Below are positions 45,442-56,700 of a DNA stretch of 64,000 bases, piece by piece; position 1 is the stretch's first letter, and the number at the start of each line of letters is the position of its first letter. This DNA is from CAZSRX01 sp964609675 [NCBI: uncultured Bacteroidota bacterium] (GTDB lineage Bacteria > CLD3 > SB21), in the NCBI GenBank assembly GCA_964609675.1, contig CAZSRX010000021.1, positions 1-64,000 on the forward strand. Reading direction: 5' to 3'. The translations under genes were made by a program, and so were the position numbers. Below the pieces are notes generated by a model that was not told the origin of the DNA, made no database searches, and worked only from the letters and a program-made list of their open reading frames with translations.

Positions 45442-46565
45442 TTCTGCCGGGCACATGCATAGGCGTTTTGGGCGGCGGCCAGCTGGGACGCATGTTTGCG
45501 GTCGCGGCCATGACAATGGGCTACGACGTGGCGGTGCTGGATCCCGACCCGTACAGCCCGGCCGGCCGGATCGCGCGTTATCATCTGCAGAAGCCTTACC
45601 GCGATGAAGAGGCCCTGCTGGAACTGAGCCGGCTCTGCCAAGGCGTAACGACCGAGTTTGAAAACGTACCCGCCGATACGATGGCCTTTCTCGCTTCGCA
45701 TACGCTTGTCCGGCCGTCGGCTGACGCCGTGGCCGTCGCGCAAGACCGCCGTAAGGAAAAAACGTTTCTTGACCGGTTCGGCATCCCTACCAACAAGTTT
45801 TATATTGTCAACGCTTCGGAGGATATCATGCCCGGCCTGGACCACACCGGAACGCCGGCCGTACTCAAACGCGCCCAGCTGGGTTACGACGGCAAGGGCC
45901 AGTATATCGTCACAAACGAAAAGGAAGCGCGCGAAGCCTTTCTTGAGATGAACGGCGTGCCGTGCCTTCTCGAGGAAAAGCTGGATTTCCGTCTTGAAAT
46001 TTCCGCGCTCATCGTTCGGGGACATGACGGCACGGTAGCGCATTACCCACCGGCCGAAAATATCCACGAAAAAGGGATTCTCGATATGTCCATTGTACCG
46101 GCCCGCATCGGTGCCGACCTGGCAGAAAAGGCCTGCACAATCGGTGAAGCGGTAGCCGCGCACCTGGATTACATCGGCGTTCTGGCGGTGGAAATGTTCG
46201 TCATGCCCGACGGACGGATTCTGGTAAATGAAATGGCCCCGCGCCCTCACAACAGCGGCCACTATACGATGGACGCCTGCGTCACCAATCAGTTTCAGCA
46301 ACAAGTGCGCGCGTTGTGCGGCCTTCCTTTAGGCGATGTGACATTGTTGTCCCCCGCCGTTATGGTCAATTTGCTTGGGGATATCTGGAATCCGGTGCCG
46401 CGTTGGGAGGCCATACTGAAATATCCAAATGTTCATTTGCACCTTTACGGTAAAAAAGAACCGCGACCCGGAAGGAAAATGGGCCATTTTACCTGTGTGG
46501 ATTCCGATTTGTTCCGTACGATTGAAACGGCCATGGAAATCAAACGATTGTTGCGGGGCCAGTAA
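45438..46565 (+). CDS. purK: 5-(carboxyamino)imidazole ribonucleotide synthase
   Basis: An ATP-grasp enzyme of 375 residues: [16 protein letters not shown] at the N-terminus, [19 protein letters not shown] for ATP binding, and the metal and active-site block [14 protein letters not shown]. It carboxylates AIR with bicarbonate and ATP, feeding PurE. It is translationally coupled to purE and converges on rarA with 38 nt between the stops. Confidence 0.96.
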   Translation: MILPGTCIGVLGGGQLGRMFAVAAMTMGYDVAVLDPDPYSPAGRIARYHLQKPYRDEEALLELSRLCQGVTTEFENVPADTMAFLASHTLVRPSADAVAVAQDRRKEKTFLDRFGIPTNKFYIVNASEDIMPGLDHTGTPAVLKRAQLGYDGKGQYIVTNEKEAREAFLEMNGVPCLLEEKLDFRLEISALIVRGHDGTVAHYPPAENIHEKGILDMSIVPARIGADLAEKACTIGEAVAAHLDYIGVLAVEMFVMPDGRILVNEMAPRPHNSGHYTMDACVTNQFQQQVRALCGLPLGDVTLLSPAVMVNLLGDIWNPVPRWEAILKYPNVHLHLYGKKEPRPGRKMGHFTCVDSDLFRTIETAMEIKRLLRGQ

Positions 46566-46603
46566 CGTACCGGCGTAAAGTGTAAAAACTTCTTACGGAT
46601 TTT

Positions 46604-47953
46604 TTATCCTTTTCTTCGCTTCTTCCAGAGGCGCTCCAGCCGCTCTTTAAATTTTTTCTCCGTACCCAGTTCGGTCGGACGGTAGTAGATTTTATGCCGA
46701 AGTGGCGGCGGCAGGTAATCCTGCTCGGCAAAATGCTCCTCGCCCTGATCGCTGTAATCATGCGCGTATTTATAATTTTTACCGTAATCCATGGTTTTCA
46801 TCAGTTTGGTCACGGCGTTGCGCAGATGCAGGGGAACGGGATACAACGCTTCTTCGCGCACGTCAGCGGCGGCTTGTTCGAGCGCCATGTACGACGCATT
46901 GCTTTTAGGACAACTGGCAAGGTACGTCGCGCACTGCGCCAGGATGATGCGGGCCTCGGGCATGCCGATAACATCCACGGCCTGGAAAGTCGAAACGGCG
47001 AGCGTAAGGGCATACACATCCGCGTTGCCGACGTCTTCCGAAGCGAGAATCACCATACGGCGCGCGATGAACTTGGGATCCTCGCCGCCCTCGAGCATGC
47101 GGGCCATCCAGTATAAGGCCGCGTCAGGGTCGCTGCCGCGGAGACTTTTGATGAACGCGCTGATGGTATCATAATGATATTCTCCGGCCCAGTCATACAT
47201 AATATTTTTTTGCTGATAGGCCTCTTCAATCACGCTCTTTGTAATATGATAGACGCCGTCGGCATCCGGTTGAGCCAGATGTACGGCGAGTTCCAATGAA
47301 TTCAGCAAATTGCGCGCATCGCCGCCGGCATAAAAAATCAGGCTCTCGCGGTCGGCAATGTCAATCTTCAAATGGTTCAGCGTTTCATCTTCTTCCAGCG
47401 CGTGATCCAGAATCCGGCTCAGGTCATGTTCGGTGAGGGCCTCCAATTTATACACCTTGCACCGCGACAGCAGCGCGTTGATGACTTCGAAGGACGGATT
47501 TTCGGTAGTCGCGCCGATTAATATCATCGTGCCTTCCTCAACGGAATGCAGCAAAGCGTCCTGCTGGGCTTTGTTGAAACGGTGAATCTCGTCGATAAAC
47601 AGGAGCAACTGTTCGCCGGTTTGTTTTTTAAGCGCCTGGGCATCCTGAATAACTTTGCGGACTTCCACCACGCCCGAATCTACGGCGCTGAGCGCCACAA
47701 ATTTCGAACGGGTTTCTCGTGCAATAATCCGGGCAAGAGTGGTTTTACCCGTACCCGGCGGACCCCAGAATATCATGGATACCAGCGGCCCTGATTCGAT
47801 CTGCACCCGCAGGGATTTACCCTGACCGAGAAGATGCTCCTGCCCGACAAATTCGGCAAGCCGTTTCGGGCGCACCCGCTCGGCCAGAGGCGCTTTGCCG
47901 TCATGAAGTTTAGAAGCCGGCGTTTCCGGACTATTATCATCAAAGAGCGTCAT
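46604..47953 (-). CDS. rarA: AAA ATPase RarA (MgsA), replication-associated recombination protein
   Basis: Clamp-loader-like AAA protein of 449 residues: [20 protein letters not shown], Walker [10 protein letters not shown], Walker [19 protein letters not shown], sensor 1 [11 protein letters not shown]. The C-terminal tetramerisation region carries [19 protein letters not shown] and [10 protein letters not shown]. It acts at stalled replication forks with SSB. Confidence 0.95.
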   Translation of the reverse strand: MTLFDDNSPETPASKLHDGKAPLAERVRPKRLAEFVGQEHLLGQGKSLRVQIESGPLVSMIFWGPPGTGKTTLARIIARETRSKFVALSAVDSGVVEVRKVIQDAQALKKQTGEQLLLFIDEIHRFNKAQQDALLHSVEEGTMILIGATTENPSFEVINALLSRCKVYKLEALTEHDLSRILDHALEEDETLNHLKIDIADRESLIFYAGGDARNLLNSLELAVHLAQPDADGVYHITKSVIEEAYQQKNIMYDWAGEYHYDTISAFIKSLRGSDPDAALYWMARMLEGGEDPKFIARRMVILASEDVGNADVYALTLAVSTFQAVDVIGMPEARIILAQCATYLASCPKSNASYMALEQAAADVREEALYPVPLHLRNAVTKLMKTMDYGKNYKYAHDYSDQGEEHFAEQDYLPPPLRHKIYYRPTELGTEKKFKERLERLWKKRRKG

Positions 47954-47969
47954 GAGAAATACTGCGCTT

Positions 47970-48010
47970 AAAAAAAACCGGGCACCAAACTATTGACAGT
48001 TCGGCGCCCG
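47970..48010 (-). terminator. Rho-independent terminator after transketolase-like gene
   Basis: A 13-bp stem with two wobble pairs (CGGGCGCCGAACT / AGTTTGGTGCCCG on the minus strand) and a 6-nt loop is followed by TTTTTTTT. It lies 15 nt past the stop. Confidence 0.9.
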
Positions 48011-48025
48011 TGGATGGAGATGAAA

Positions 48026-50428
48026 TTAAAGGTTACCGGCTTTCTGGCGTGCCTCAATCCACTTCGCGTATTCGAGGATGGCGTCGAGTTGGCCTTTGGC
48101 ATGAATGCCGGCTTCCTCAAGCACCTTAGCGCCGGAACCGCTTCCGAGATAGTGACCTTTCCGGAACGGATGGAGGGTGCGCCGGACGCCTTCGCCGGAA
48201 TGAATCCACTTGTATAAAGTCGGCAGGGTGAAATCCGTGATGCCCATCGCATGCCGCTTCAGATCCTCGCCGAAAATGGTCTGTTGTTCCTCTTCCGGCA
48301 GGAGCTCGTACATTTCCGCGCTGGTCACGTAAAATACGTTCATGCGCAATCCCTGCGCGTCGAGTTTTTGAAGAACTTCATTGACAAATATTGTGGCGAC
48401 GGCGTTGCCCTGCAGCACCAGCGTGCCGTGATACGGTTTGGCTTTCGGATCCGCCCGACGGAATGCATACACGCCTTTTACGGCGGCTGAGGGATCGGGC
48501 AGGTGGAGTGCGGCGCGGTCCACAACGATATCTTCCGGTCTGGAGACAAACGGCGCCAGGATTGCCGGACGGCGCTTCAATGCGGCGACGATGAGCGGCC
48601 ACACTTCCTGAGCGCACCAGGGCGTCAGCGTAATGATTTTTCCTTTCGGGAAATTTTCCTGCAGCAATTGGAGCGCCTGCGGATCGGCGTGAGTCGGCCC
48701 GTCCTCGCCGGTCTTAGGTCCGGCATGCCCGTTGATCATGATCCACGTCATGAACGGATCGCCGGTCATTTCCCAGAACGTCTGCTGGGCAATCCCGTGA
48801 CAGCGGGCGGCGGTGTGTTCCATGGCGGCGATGAACGCCGAATAGGAAGACGAGATGCCGATGTGGTTCCGGTAACTGGAGAGACCGTACATAAACGCCC
48901 CCATCGCGTCTTCACAGATGCCGCCTACCGGCAGAAGACGCGCGCCGGGATTATTCACGGCATTATACCACCCTTGCGGAAAATCCTTGTTCAGTCCGCT
49001 CAAACTGGTGGAGCCGAACAGGTCAGCCGCGGAACCAATCAAAGCGCCGCCGGTTTCTTTGTTAAGATAATTAAGCACGCCGGCTAACTGCGCGCGGATT
49101 GTGATGGATGTTCCGGGTTTAAGCACGAGGGCCTCCGGCGTGGTTGCGGCTGAAATATTATCCGTGTAGATTTTTTTATAATCCGGCGCGTCGGCCCGTT
49201 TTTTTAAATTCCTTTTTTCAAACCGCTGTTTGGCCCGGGCAATTTTTGACGCCGCTTCCGCCGCGATTTCCTTGCGGCTTTCAATCACCTCGCGGATTAC
49301 AGTGAGCGTTTCCCAGAAATTCTTTTCGATATTCGCCGGAGTTTTATCTCCGGAAAATTTCGGGAACTGAACCTTATAATACGATTCAAAAATATTGATA
49401 AATTTGTAGTATTCTTCGGAACAAAATTTATGCCCGGCGCCGTGCGAACCTTTGCCGGTAATTCCATACGTCCACCCTTTGACGGTACGATACACCACGG
49501 CTGTAGGCAGTTTGGCGTCTAACGACAGCGCGAGTTTCTGCGCGGCAAACACCTGTTTGTAATTATGGCCGTCCGGCACATAGATAACATTCCAGTCGTG
49601 CACGTGTAAAAGCTCCGGCGGCGTCCACTGCACATAATCGCCGGGCTTGCCGTTTTCGGCGGTGACGCGGTCTGAATCGATGGACGACTGATTCCAGTCG
49701 ACGTGCAGGATGATGTTGTACAACTGCGCGGTGGATGCGGCCGCGAGCGCTTCATGGACGCGGCCCGGCGTCATGCCGCCTTCGCCCTCGATAATATGTA
49801 CCATCGGCGGGTCGTCCGGGAACATATCCAGCGCGCCCAGAGCCATACCGCAGGCCGCCGGTACGCCGATGCCGCTGGGACCGGTCGCCGTGCGCACAAA
49901 CGGCACCACGCAGGATGGATGCCCGTCTAACGCTTTGGAATGAAATTGCTTAAACAGCGGCGTATCCTGGGTCGGGTTGCGGCGGAACCCGAGCAGATCT
50001 TCCAGCCGCAGTTGCCGCTTTTCCGGAGCAAGCAGGGAGGGCTCGCCGACACGAATCAGTTCGTTACGCAGCGCCCACATCGCGTACAATCCCATGGCCT
50101 TGTGGCCGGCGGCGTAAACAATCATGTCGTTTTCCGATAAATCCGGCCTGGAAAAATCATAATCCATGTGGTTGTACAATAAGCCTTCCACGATGCGGCC
50201 GGAGGACAAACTACCGCCGGGATGACCGGAATTCGGCACAAAATTGAACAGCACGCCGCAAAGCGTACGATAAATCACATCCACGGACTCAAAGAAACGG
50301 ATTTCATCATCGCTTACGGCCGCAGCCGGCTGCCGCACGATTTCCGAAATGTCATAATATACGCCGCGCCGGGTATTCAGCTGAAATGGCGCCGGCCGGG
50401 TCTCAGGAAAATGTATTCGTGATCGCAT
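48026..50428 (-). CDS. Transketolase-like thiamine-diphosphate enzyme
   Basis: The 800-residue protein has the transketolase order: N-terminal TPP domain (NSGHPGGSLSSGRIVEGLLY, IIEGEGGMTPGRVHEAL...NIILHVDWNQSSID), pyrimidine domain (GSAADLFGSTSLSGLN, EDAMGAFMYGLSSY) and a C-terminal domain. Typical transketolases have about 660 residues; the extra length lies in the linker between the two TPP domains and near the ends. It lies 7 nt... upstream of rarA's terminator and just downstream of gmhA, whose substrate sedoheptulose-7-phosphate is a transketolase product. The exact donor and acceptor sugars are not certain. Confidence 0.8.
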   Translation of the reverse strand: MRSRIHFPETRPAPFQLNTRRGVYYDISEIVRQPAAAVSDDEIRFFESVDVIYRTLCGVLFNFVPNSGHPGGSLSSGRIVEGLLYNHMDYDFSRPDLSENDMIVYAAGHKAMGLYAMWALRNELIRVGEPSLLAPEKRQLRLEDLLGFRRNPTQDTPLFKQFHSKALDGHPSCVVPFVRTATGPSGIGVPAACGMALGALDMFPDDPPMVHIIEGEGGMTPGRVHEALAAASTAQLYNIILHVDWNQSSIDSDRVTAENGKPGDYVQWTPPELLHVHDWNVIYVPDGHNYKQVFAAQKLALSLDAKLPTAVVYRTVKGWTYGITGKGSHGAGHKFCSEEYYKFINIFESYYKVQFPKFSGDKTPANIEKNFWETLTVIREVIESRKEIAAEAASKIARAKQRFEKRNLKKRADAPDYKKIYTDNISAATTPEALVLKPGTSITIRAQLAGVLNYLNKETGGALIGSAADLFGSTSLSGLNKDFPQGWYNAVNNPGARLLPVGGICEDAMGAFMYGLSSYRNHIGISSSYSAFIAAMEHTAARCHGIAQQTFWEMTGDPFMTWIMINGHAGPKTGEDGPTHADPQALQLLQENFPKGKIITLTPWCAQEVWPLIVAALKRRPAILAPFVSRPEDIVVDRAALHLPDPSAAVKGVYAFRRADPKAKPYHGTLVLQGNAVATIFVNEVLQKLDAQGLRMNVFYVTSAEMYELLPEEEQQTIFGEDLKRHAMGITDFTLPTLYKWIHSGEGVRRTLHPFRKGHYLGSGSGAKVLEEAGIHAKGQLDAILEYAKWIEARQKAGNL

Positions 50429-50453
50429 GGAATTCTCCCATTGTTTTGCGGTA

Positions 50454-51059
50454 CTATATAGTAATGGTTTGGGGCTTTCCGAACAGTTCGGCCTCGGTCA
50501 GTTCGCAGATCAGATGTCCCATCAGGATATGTATTTCCTGAATGCGCGGCGTATCGGCGGACGGCGCATTAAGAAGGTACCGGCACAACGGTTTCATTTT
50601 GCCGCCGGTGGCGCCCGTCATGCCAACCGTAATCATACCAAGGGCATTGCCGCGTTCCACCGCCTTCACAATATTCGGCGAGTTGCCCGATGTGGAAATC
50701 GCAATCAGCAGGTCGCCCGGCCGGCCTTTGGCGTCCACTAACCGTGAAAAGATATCATCGAAGGCATAATCATTCGCGACGGCCGTAAGATGCGACGTAT
50801 TGGCATGCAAGGCTTCGGCATCCAGCGGTTTGCGGTCGAAATAGAACCGTCCGGTCAGCTCGGCCGCGAGATGCTGGGCGTCCGCCGCACTCCCTCCGTT
50901 ACCGCATAACAGCACTTTATGCCCGCTGCGGTAAGCGGTAACCATAGCCGACACCACCTGCCCGAGCGTTTCCTGCAAGGCCGTGTCCGCCAGTAGGGCT
51001 TCTTTTACGGCAATAGATTTCTTAATCACCGCCTGAATTGTACCGGAATAATCTGACAT
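50454..51059 (-). CDS. gmhA: Sedoheptulose-7-phosphate isomerase
   Basis: A SIS-domain protein of 201 residues: LLCGNGGSAADAQHLAAELTGRF, the AISTSGNSPN sugar-phosphate loop, and EIHILMGHLICELTE at the C-terminus with the metal-type glutamate and histidine. It makes D-glycero-manno-heptose-7-phosphate, the first step to LPS core heptose. The ATG at 51059 gives the family N-terminus; 24 extra upstream codons are not conserved. It lies 25 nt before the transketolase-like gene. Confidence 0.93.
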   Translation of the reverse strand: MSDYSGTIQAVIKKSIAVKEALLADTALQETLGQVVSAMVTAYRSGHKVLLCGNGGSAADAQHLAAELTGRFYFDRKPLDAEALHANTSHLTAVANDYAFDDIFSRLVDAKGRPGDLLIAISTSGNSPNIVKAVERGNALGMITVGMTGATGGKMKPLCRYLLNAPSADTPRIQEIHILMGHLICELTEAELFGKPQTITI

Positions 51060-51154
51060 GGTTGTTTCTTTTTTTTTTTTGAATGCAATATAGGTAATTT
51101 GTTTATGATGAGCAACGCCAATTTCGCGCACCTAATTAAGTACTGCAATCCGTT

Positions 51155-52813
51155 TCATGAAGAAGTGTTTTTGTTAATTACCGTTAAAAGATACCAGCCG
51201 TTCGGGTCCACAACCGGTTCATCGGAAGAAATCAGAATAACCGGTTTTTCGGATAGCAGCACCCTTTCGACACCTGCGGAAGTGCGGATCTCGACCGGCA
51301 GTTCGAAATCCGGACGGGTCAGACGCAGCGCATATTGATTATCCCCGCGCCGTACTACCTCGATAACGGGATAATCGGTTGTATACAAAAACACATCCAT
51401 AAACGGTTTCAGGTTTTTCCCCGATGCCCGGTTTATTTCCGCAATGAAATCATCGGTATTTATGAAATGCGTATAGGTATAACGGGGGTTTTCGGCCAGG
51501 GATTTCAGAAACGGGAAAAATATTGAGTCGCCTGTCAGAAAACGCAGACTATGCATGAGATAGGCGCCTTTAAAATAAATATCGTTATTGTAGCTTTCCG
51601 ACGTCGTGGCGTTGCGTTTCGGCACCAAAGGATTCCGGTTGCCAATGCGTTTCCTTACGGTGGCCATATAACGGTGATAACCGGCTTCGCCGGTCTTTTC
51701 GCGGTGATACAGACCTTCGCCGTATGTACAGATGCCCTCATGAATCCAAAAGTCCGCCCAGTCGCCGGCCGTGACTTTATTGCCCCACCATTCATGGCCC
51801 ATTTCGTGAAGCATGAGCTGGTCGAAAGTATGACCGTTCAGCGTCTCAAAACGATAGCCGTTGCCGTAAGCATTCAACGTCTGGTGTTCCATGCCGAGAT
51901 AGTCGTTTTCGGCCAGCCCGAATTTTTCCTTGGCAAAGGGATATTCCCCGTAATATTTCCTATAAGTGTAAAGCATATCGACGGCCATGTCAATCAGGCA
52001 GTCCGGCCGCGCGCCTTCCCGCGGAATATAATAAAAAACGACCGGCATGGTGTCGCGGCTTAGCGTTATGTAGGGACGCTGCAGAATGGCATACCGGGCA
52101 ATACTGATGTTGATGTTGTAATTGTTAATCGGGTAGCGTGTCAGCCAGTGAAATGTGCTGAGTGCCCCGGTTGTATCTATACCCTGCAGAAGCCCGTTCG
52201 ACGCGCAATAATAACCCTTGGGCACGGTGATGTGCAGCGCGGCGCTGTCCGGCTCGTCCGACGGATGATCCTTGCACGGAAACCATACTTTGGCTCCCTC
52301 GCCCTGACACGACACGCCGATCCAATAATCCCCGCGGTCGTCTTTGGACCAATTGAAACCCCCGCGCCACGGCGGTAGAACCGCTTTGGTCGGTTCTCCA
52401 TGATAATACACGGTAACCCATGACGTTGCCTGCTTTCGTAATGGACTCAATAAATGGATATAGAGTTTATAAGGCTCTCGCCTGAACTCCAGGGACTGGC
52501 CGCCGCTGTTTTGGACTTCCGTGACTTCAATATCGTCCACTAAATCCAGTTCCAGTTCCGACAACCCGTCATACAGACTTTTATAATAAACAGCCGTACT
52601 GCCACTGATGGTCTTATTTTCAGGGTTTATCGTAAGACGGATATCATAGAACTGCACATCAAATCGGGACTGATTATCCGAAAGCGGCCCTCCGGAAGGA
52701 ATGGACCCAAACGTGAAAAAATAATATGCAAGAAAACCTAAACTCACGGCTATACAAAAAACCGAAATCAGCATCCCTATAAACAACAGTGAAATTAATA
52801 TGGACCGGTTCAT
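51155..52813 (-). CDS. Membrane-anchored M1-family aminopeptidase
   Basis: The 552-residue protein starts with one hydrophobic helix (ILISLLFIGMLISVFCIAVSLGFLAYYFF). The M1 beta domain and thermolysin-like domain follow. The zinc motif is HEMGHEWW with the third ligand glutamate 18 residues later (WIHEGICTYGE). The GAMEN exopeptidase motif is altered to GMEHQ, and the proton-donor tyrosine is in FKGAYLMHSL. The C-terminal HEAT-like domain of larger M1 enzymes is missing. It probably trims peptides outside the inner membrane. Confidence 0.88.
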   Translation of the reverse strand: MNRSILISLLFIGMLISVFCIAVSLGFLAYYFFTFGSIPSGGPLSDNQSRFDVQFYDIRLTINPENKTISGSTAVYYKSLYDGLSELELDLVDDIEVTEVQNSGGQSLEFRREPYKLYIHLLSPLRKQATSWVTVYYHGEPTKAVLPPWRGGFNWSKDDRGDYWIGVSCQGEGAKVWFPCKDHPSDEPDSAALHITVPKGYYCASNGLLQGIDTTGALSTFHWLTRYPINNYNINISIARYAILQRPYITLSRDTMPVVFYYIPREGARPDCLIDMAVDMLYTYRKYYGEYPFAKEKFGLAENDYLGMEHQTLNAYGNGYRFETLNGHTFDQLMLHEMGHEWWGNKVTAGDWADFWIHEGICTYGEGLYHREKTGEAGYHRYMATVRKRIGNRNPLVPKRNATTSESYNNDIYFKGAYLMHSLRFLTGDSIFFPFLKSLAENPRYTYTHFINTDDFIAEINRASGKNLKPFMDVFLYTTDYPVIEVVRRGDNQYALRLTRPDFELPVEIRTSAGVERVLLSEKPVILISSDEPVVDPNGWYLLTVINKNTSS

Positions 52814-52975
52814 ATAAGGTTTAATGCGTATTTAATTTTAATTTTCTGTAATTGTTATTCTATGGCTTTTTTTAATAATATTCAATTCCTTTTGCAATCC
52901 ATGCGATTTCCGTTGATTTTTTTTTAATCATTTTATTATTTTTATCAAAAAAATGATAATACACGAAAGCGTTTC

Positions 52976-53752
52976 ATGAGATCATCACTTCTTCTTTTGC
53001 TTCTGGGATGGATGTGGCTGACACCGTTCCTCTGCCGGGCGCAGGTTAACATCGAAAGCATGAGAAAATCAGAAGGCCGCGGCTTCCAGAGCAACCTGGC
53101 ATTTAATCTGGGCTACATCAGCGGCAATTCAGAAATATTCAATATGAAAACGAATCTGCGGTCAGATCTTTTTCTTGAAAATTATAACTTCTTCATTATC
53201 GGCAATTACCAACGGGCGACCAGCAAAAACAAATTATCTTTGAATAAGGGATTTGTCCACGTCCGCGGTCTGCGGTCGCTGAACCGTTTCATTAAGGTCG
53301 AGGTATTTACTCAGAAAGAATTCAATGATTTTCTCCTAATAAAAAACCGCGATTTACTGGGTTCCGGTCTTAGATTTGAATATAAAAACTGGGATACGGT
53401 GAGCCGGCCCGCTTCCAAGCTGACCGTCAACCTGGGCACAGGCGTCATGTGGGAAAGAGAATTATTCAATAAAAAAGATATCCAGGACACGCGCATTATA
53501 CGCTCCACGAACTATCTTTCACTTAAATACGTGTGGGAAGAACGTCTGACATTTCAGGCGATCAGTTATTATCAGGTCAACACAAAGCGCCGGAACGATT
53601 ACCGGATATTATCGGACGGCAGTCTTGGCATCACCATAACCAAACAGGTTATGATCACTACGGGACTGAATTTCCGCTACGACAACGAACCGCCGATTGC
53701 TGTTAAAAAATATGACATGGAACTCACCAACGGGTTATTAATCAGCTTCTGA
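52976..53752 (+). CDS. DUF481-like outer-membrane protein
   Basis: The 258-residue product has a signal peptide ending LCRAQ and alternating beta strands with the DUF481-type pattern (NLAFNLGYISGNSEIFNMKTN, LNKGFVHVRGLRSLN, SGLRFEYKNWD). It ends with LISF, typical of outer-membrane barrels. Family members are putative salt-stress porin-like proteins. Its last 15 bases overlap the 3' end of the convergent sensor-kinase gene. Confidence 0.72.
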   Translation: MRSSLLLLLLGWMWLTPFLCRAQVNIESMRKSEGRGFQSNLAFNLGYISGNSEIFNMKTNLRSDLFLENYNFFIIGNYQRATSKNKLSLNKGFVHVRGLRSLNRFIKVEVFTQKEFNDFLLIKNRDLLGSGLRFEYKNWDTVSRPASKLTVNLGTGVMWERELFNKKDIQDTRIIRSTNYLSLKYVWEERLTFQAISYYQVNTKRRNDYRILSDGSLGITITKQVMITTGLNFRYDNEPPIAVKKYDMELTNGLLISF

Positions 53753-56700
53753 GAAAGTCCCGGAGCGATCGGCGTTGAGCGGTAATATTACCGTAATCGT
53801 GGTGCCCCGGCCCGGTTCGCTACGCAAATCAATGTGTCCCTGGTGTTTTCGGACAATACCGTACGCTTCCGTAAGCCCCAGCCCGCGGCCCGTTCCGATA
53901 TCCCTCGTAGTGAAGAACGGATCGAAGACGTGCTTCAACTGTTCGGCGGGAATGCCAATGCCGTTGTCGGTTACGCTCAGCCCTATAGCCGGTTCGGGTT
54001 CCGCAACGAACTCGCTCTCAATCAGAATTTTACCTTCTCCGGTGGTTATTTGACCGGCGGATGCGGCGTCCTGGATCGCCTGAACGGCGTTAATCAGTAT
54101 GTTGCGGAAGCACTGACCCAGTTCGGACGCATTGCCCTGCACGACTACATCCGGCGGGAGACTGTTGATAACCAACACATCGTGATACTGGCGGATAAAC
54201 AAATCAACCACGGTATGGATGATCTCGTAGAGATTGACCGGTTTGAAGTCGGACTCATTGAGATTTGAAAATTTAATCAGATTCGTCACCACATCACGGA
54301 CCCGGTGCGTACTGATCGCGCAAGCCTGCAGGGCTTCCACCGCATCCAGGAAGTGCGCTTCGTTAAAAACGGTTTTATCGGTTATCACGTTATTTTTCAG
54401 ATAATCCAGGTTCGCATAAATTACCGATAACGGATTATTCAGTTCGTGCGCGATACCGGCGACTAATTGTCCCAGCGAGGCCATTTTCTCGGAGTGAATC
54501 AACTGCGCCTGCGTGGCGCGCAGCTGGCGGGTGCGCGCCTCGACCTTTTTTTCCAGTTCCTCGTTTCTTTTCTTCAGCCAGCGAACCCGGATTCGTATGA
54601 TCATGATAACGGTTAACGTGCCGGCGGTCAGATAGAAAACCCACGCATACCATGCCGTCCAGGGCGCAGGTAAAATTTCAAACGCTAGGACTTCTGTACG
54701 GCTGATTTGACCGGCATAATTTTTTCCCGTAACCGCAAACTGATAAACGCCCGGTGCCAGATTGGTATAACTGACTTTGTTATCCGAAGTCCAGAGGCTG
54801 GCCTTATGCTCCAGCCCTATCAGACGGGTCTGATAAGCGGTTTCGTTTTCCCGGAAATAAGACAATAATACGAATTCAAATGTCAGCCGGTTTTGGTCAT
54901 ATCGCAGCCGGGCGCCGTTCGTAACTGTCTGACTGTTATTCTCGGAAACGGATTTAATGATTTGCAACGCGGGAACCGTTTCATCCCGAGACGCGTCCTC
55001 CGGATTCAGCATCACCAGACCTTTGACCGTGCCCGCCCATATTCTTCCAAAGCCATCCCGCCATGCTTGGCGGCCGTTACATTCCCGGGTGGGCAGGCCG
55101 TCTTCGGCGCCGTACGTGAGAAGACGGTAGGCGCCGTTTCCTGACGGCGAGCGTTCAATCCGCGCCGCGCCTTTATTGGTAAACACATAGAGCCGCCCGT
55201 AGCGATCCTGCGCCATCTGATGGATCACATTATTCGGCAGGGCGGGTTGGGTGCTTTCGGTGAACGTTATCCATCCGGCGGTATCTCCCAGCGGCAATCG
55301 CGTAACGCCGCCCAGCGTACCCGCCCATATGGAAGGATGGCCGCTTACGGATGAATCCGCCAACAGACAGCGGACGCGGTTGTCGGCCAACCCGTCATTT
55401 ACGGTATACACGGTAAAACGGTTCTGCGTATAACGGGTCAAACCGCCGTCCGTGCCCAGCCATAATTCCGTACGCTTGTCGGGAAGCTTCAGCGGAAGAA
55501 TACAGTACACGGAATTGTCCCCCAGACCGTCGTTACGGGTAAATAACGTCCAGGTATTGTTAGACAGACGCAGAAGCCCCGATGACGAAGCAAACCACAT
55601 GACCGGGCCTTCCGGACTGTCGGTTTCGGCGATATCATAAATCCATGCATAATATAAAGAATCGGGCATCGGGACGCGCGCCCAACGCGTTCCTTCCAGC
55701 CGGTTCAGCCCGTTGTCGGTACCTGCCCAGAGGACGCTTTTTCCGCCGCCTGAAGATTCATACAGCGACAGAACGCGGTTATTGGCCAGTCCGTGCCGCC
55801 GCTCGAAAACCGTCTGCCGTCCGTTATCGTATTTCCAAATCCCGTTGTTCGTCCCGACATAGAATACCTGCGAACCCTCGTTCCCGGCGGTAATAAGCAA
55901 ACTCACCACACTGGCATGCGGCATACGGGCGCGCATATCTAACGTCTGCCAGCCGCCCGACTTCAGGCGGCAAAGTCCGGCATTGGCCGTACCAACCCAA
56001 AGCGTATAGACCGATGCGCTTTCCTGCACAGCCAACAAACTGAATATGTAGTTATCCGCAAAACCGCTGGCAGTATTAAAATATTTCCATTGCGCGCCAT
56101 CGTATCGCAGCAGTCCCAGACCAATGGTTCCCATCCACAGAATATTTTTGTTTTTTTCACGCGTAACGGCGAGGGAGGTTATAATAACATTCCTCGGGCT
56201 GCCGTTTACCGGTTTCCATGTATTATGTATCAGAGTCCACAGCCCGTCCGAGGTTGCGGCGTATAATCCGCTACCGCCTGAATCCGTTTTTGTTTCTAAA
56301 AGAAAATAAACATTTTCCCTGGTCAGCGAAACTCTGGAATCCGGCGTATGCCACGCGCCGTCCTGCATATAGGACAGCCCGCGCATGGTTCCTGCCCATA
56401 ATGTTTGTCTGCCCTGATAAGATGTCTCAAGGAGGCAGAATACATGATTATCGCTCAGACCGTTGGCGCTTGTATAGTGCGTCCACTGTCCTTCTTCCAG
56501 CCGTGAAACGCCGCCGCCAAATGTGGCAACCCATATAACCGGTCGGCCGGAATCGCCGGAAGTTTCCAGAATGTAGTTCACCCGGTCATCCCTCAAGCCG
56601 TTGCCGGCGGTAAACGTCGTCCACTCGCCGTTGCGGAGACGCGACAAGCCGCCGCCGCGCGTACCGAACCACAGACTGCCGTCCGAAGCCGCGCATAATG

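Noticed and set aside
44784-46304. Minus-strand open frame of 506 codons
   Set aside because: It is the antisense shadow of purE and purK, whose proteins are unmistakable.
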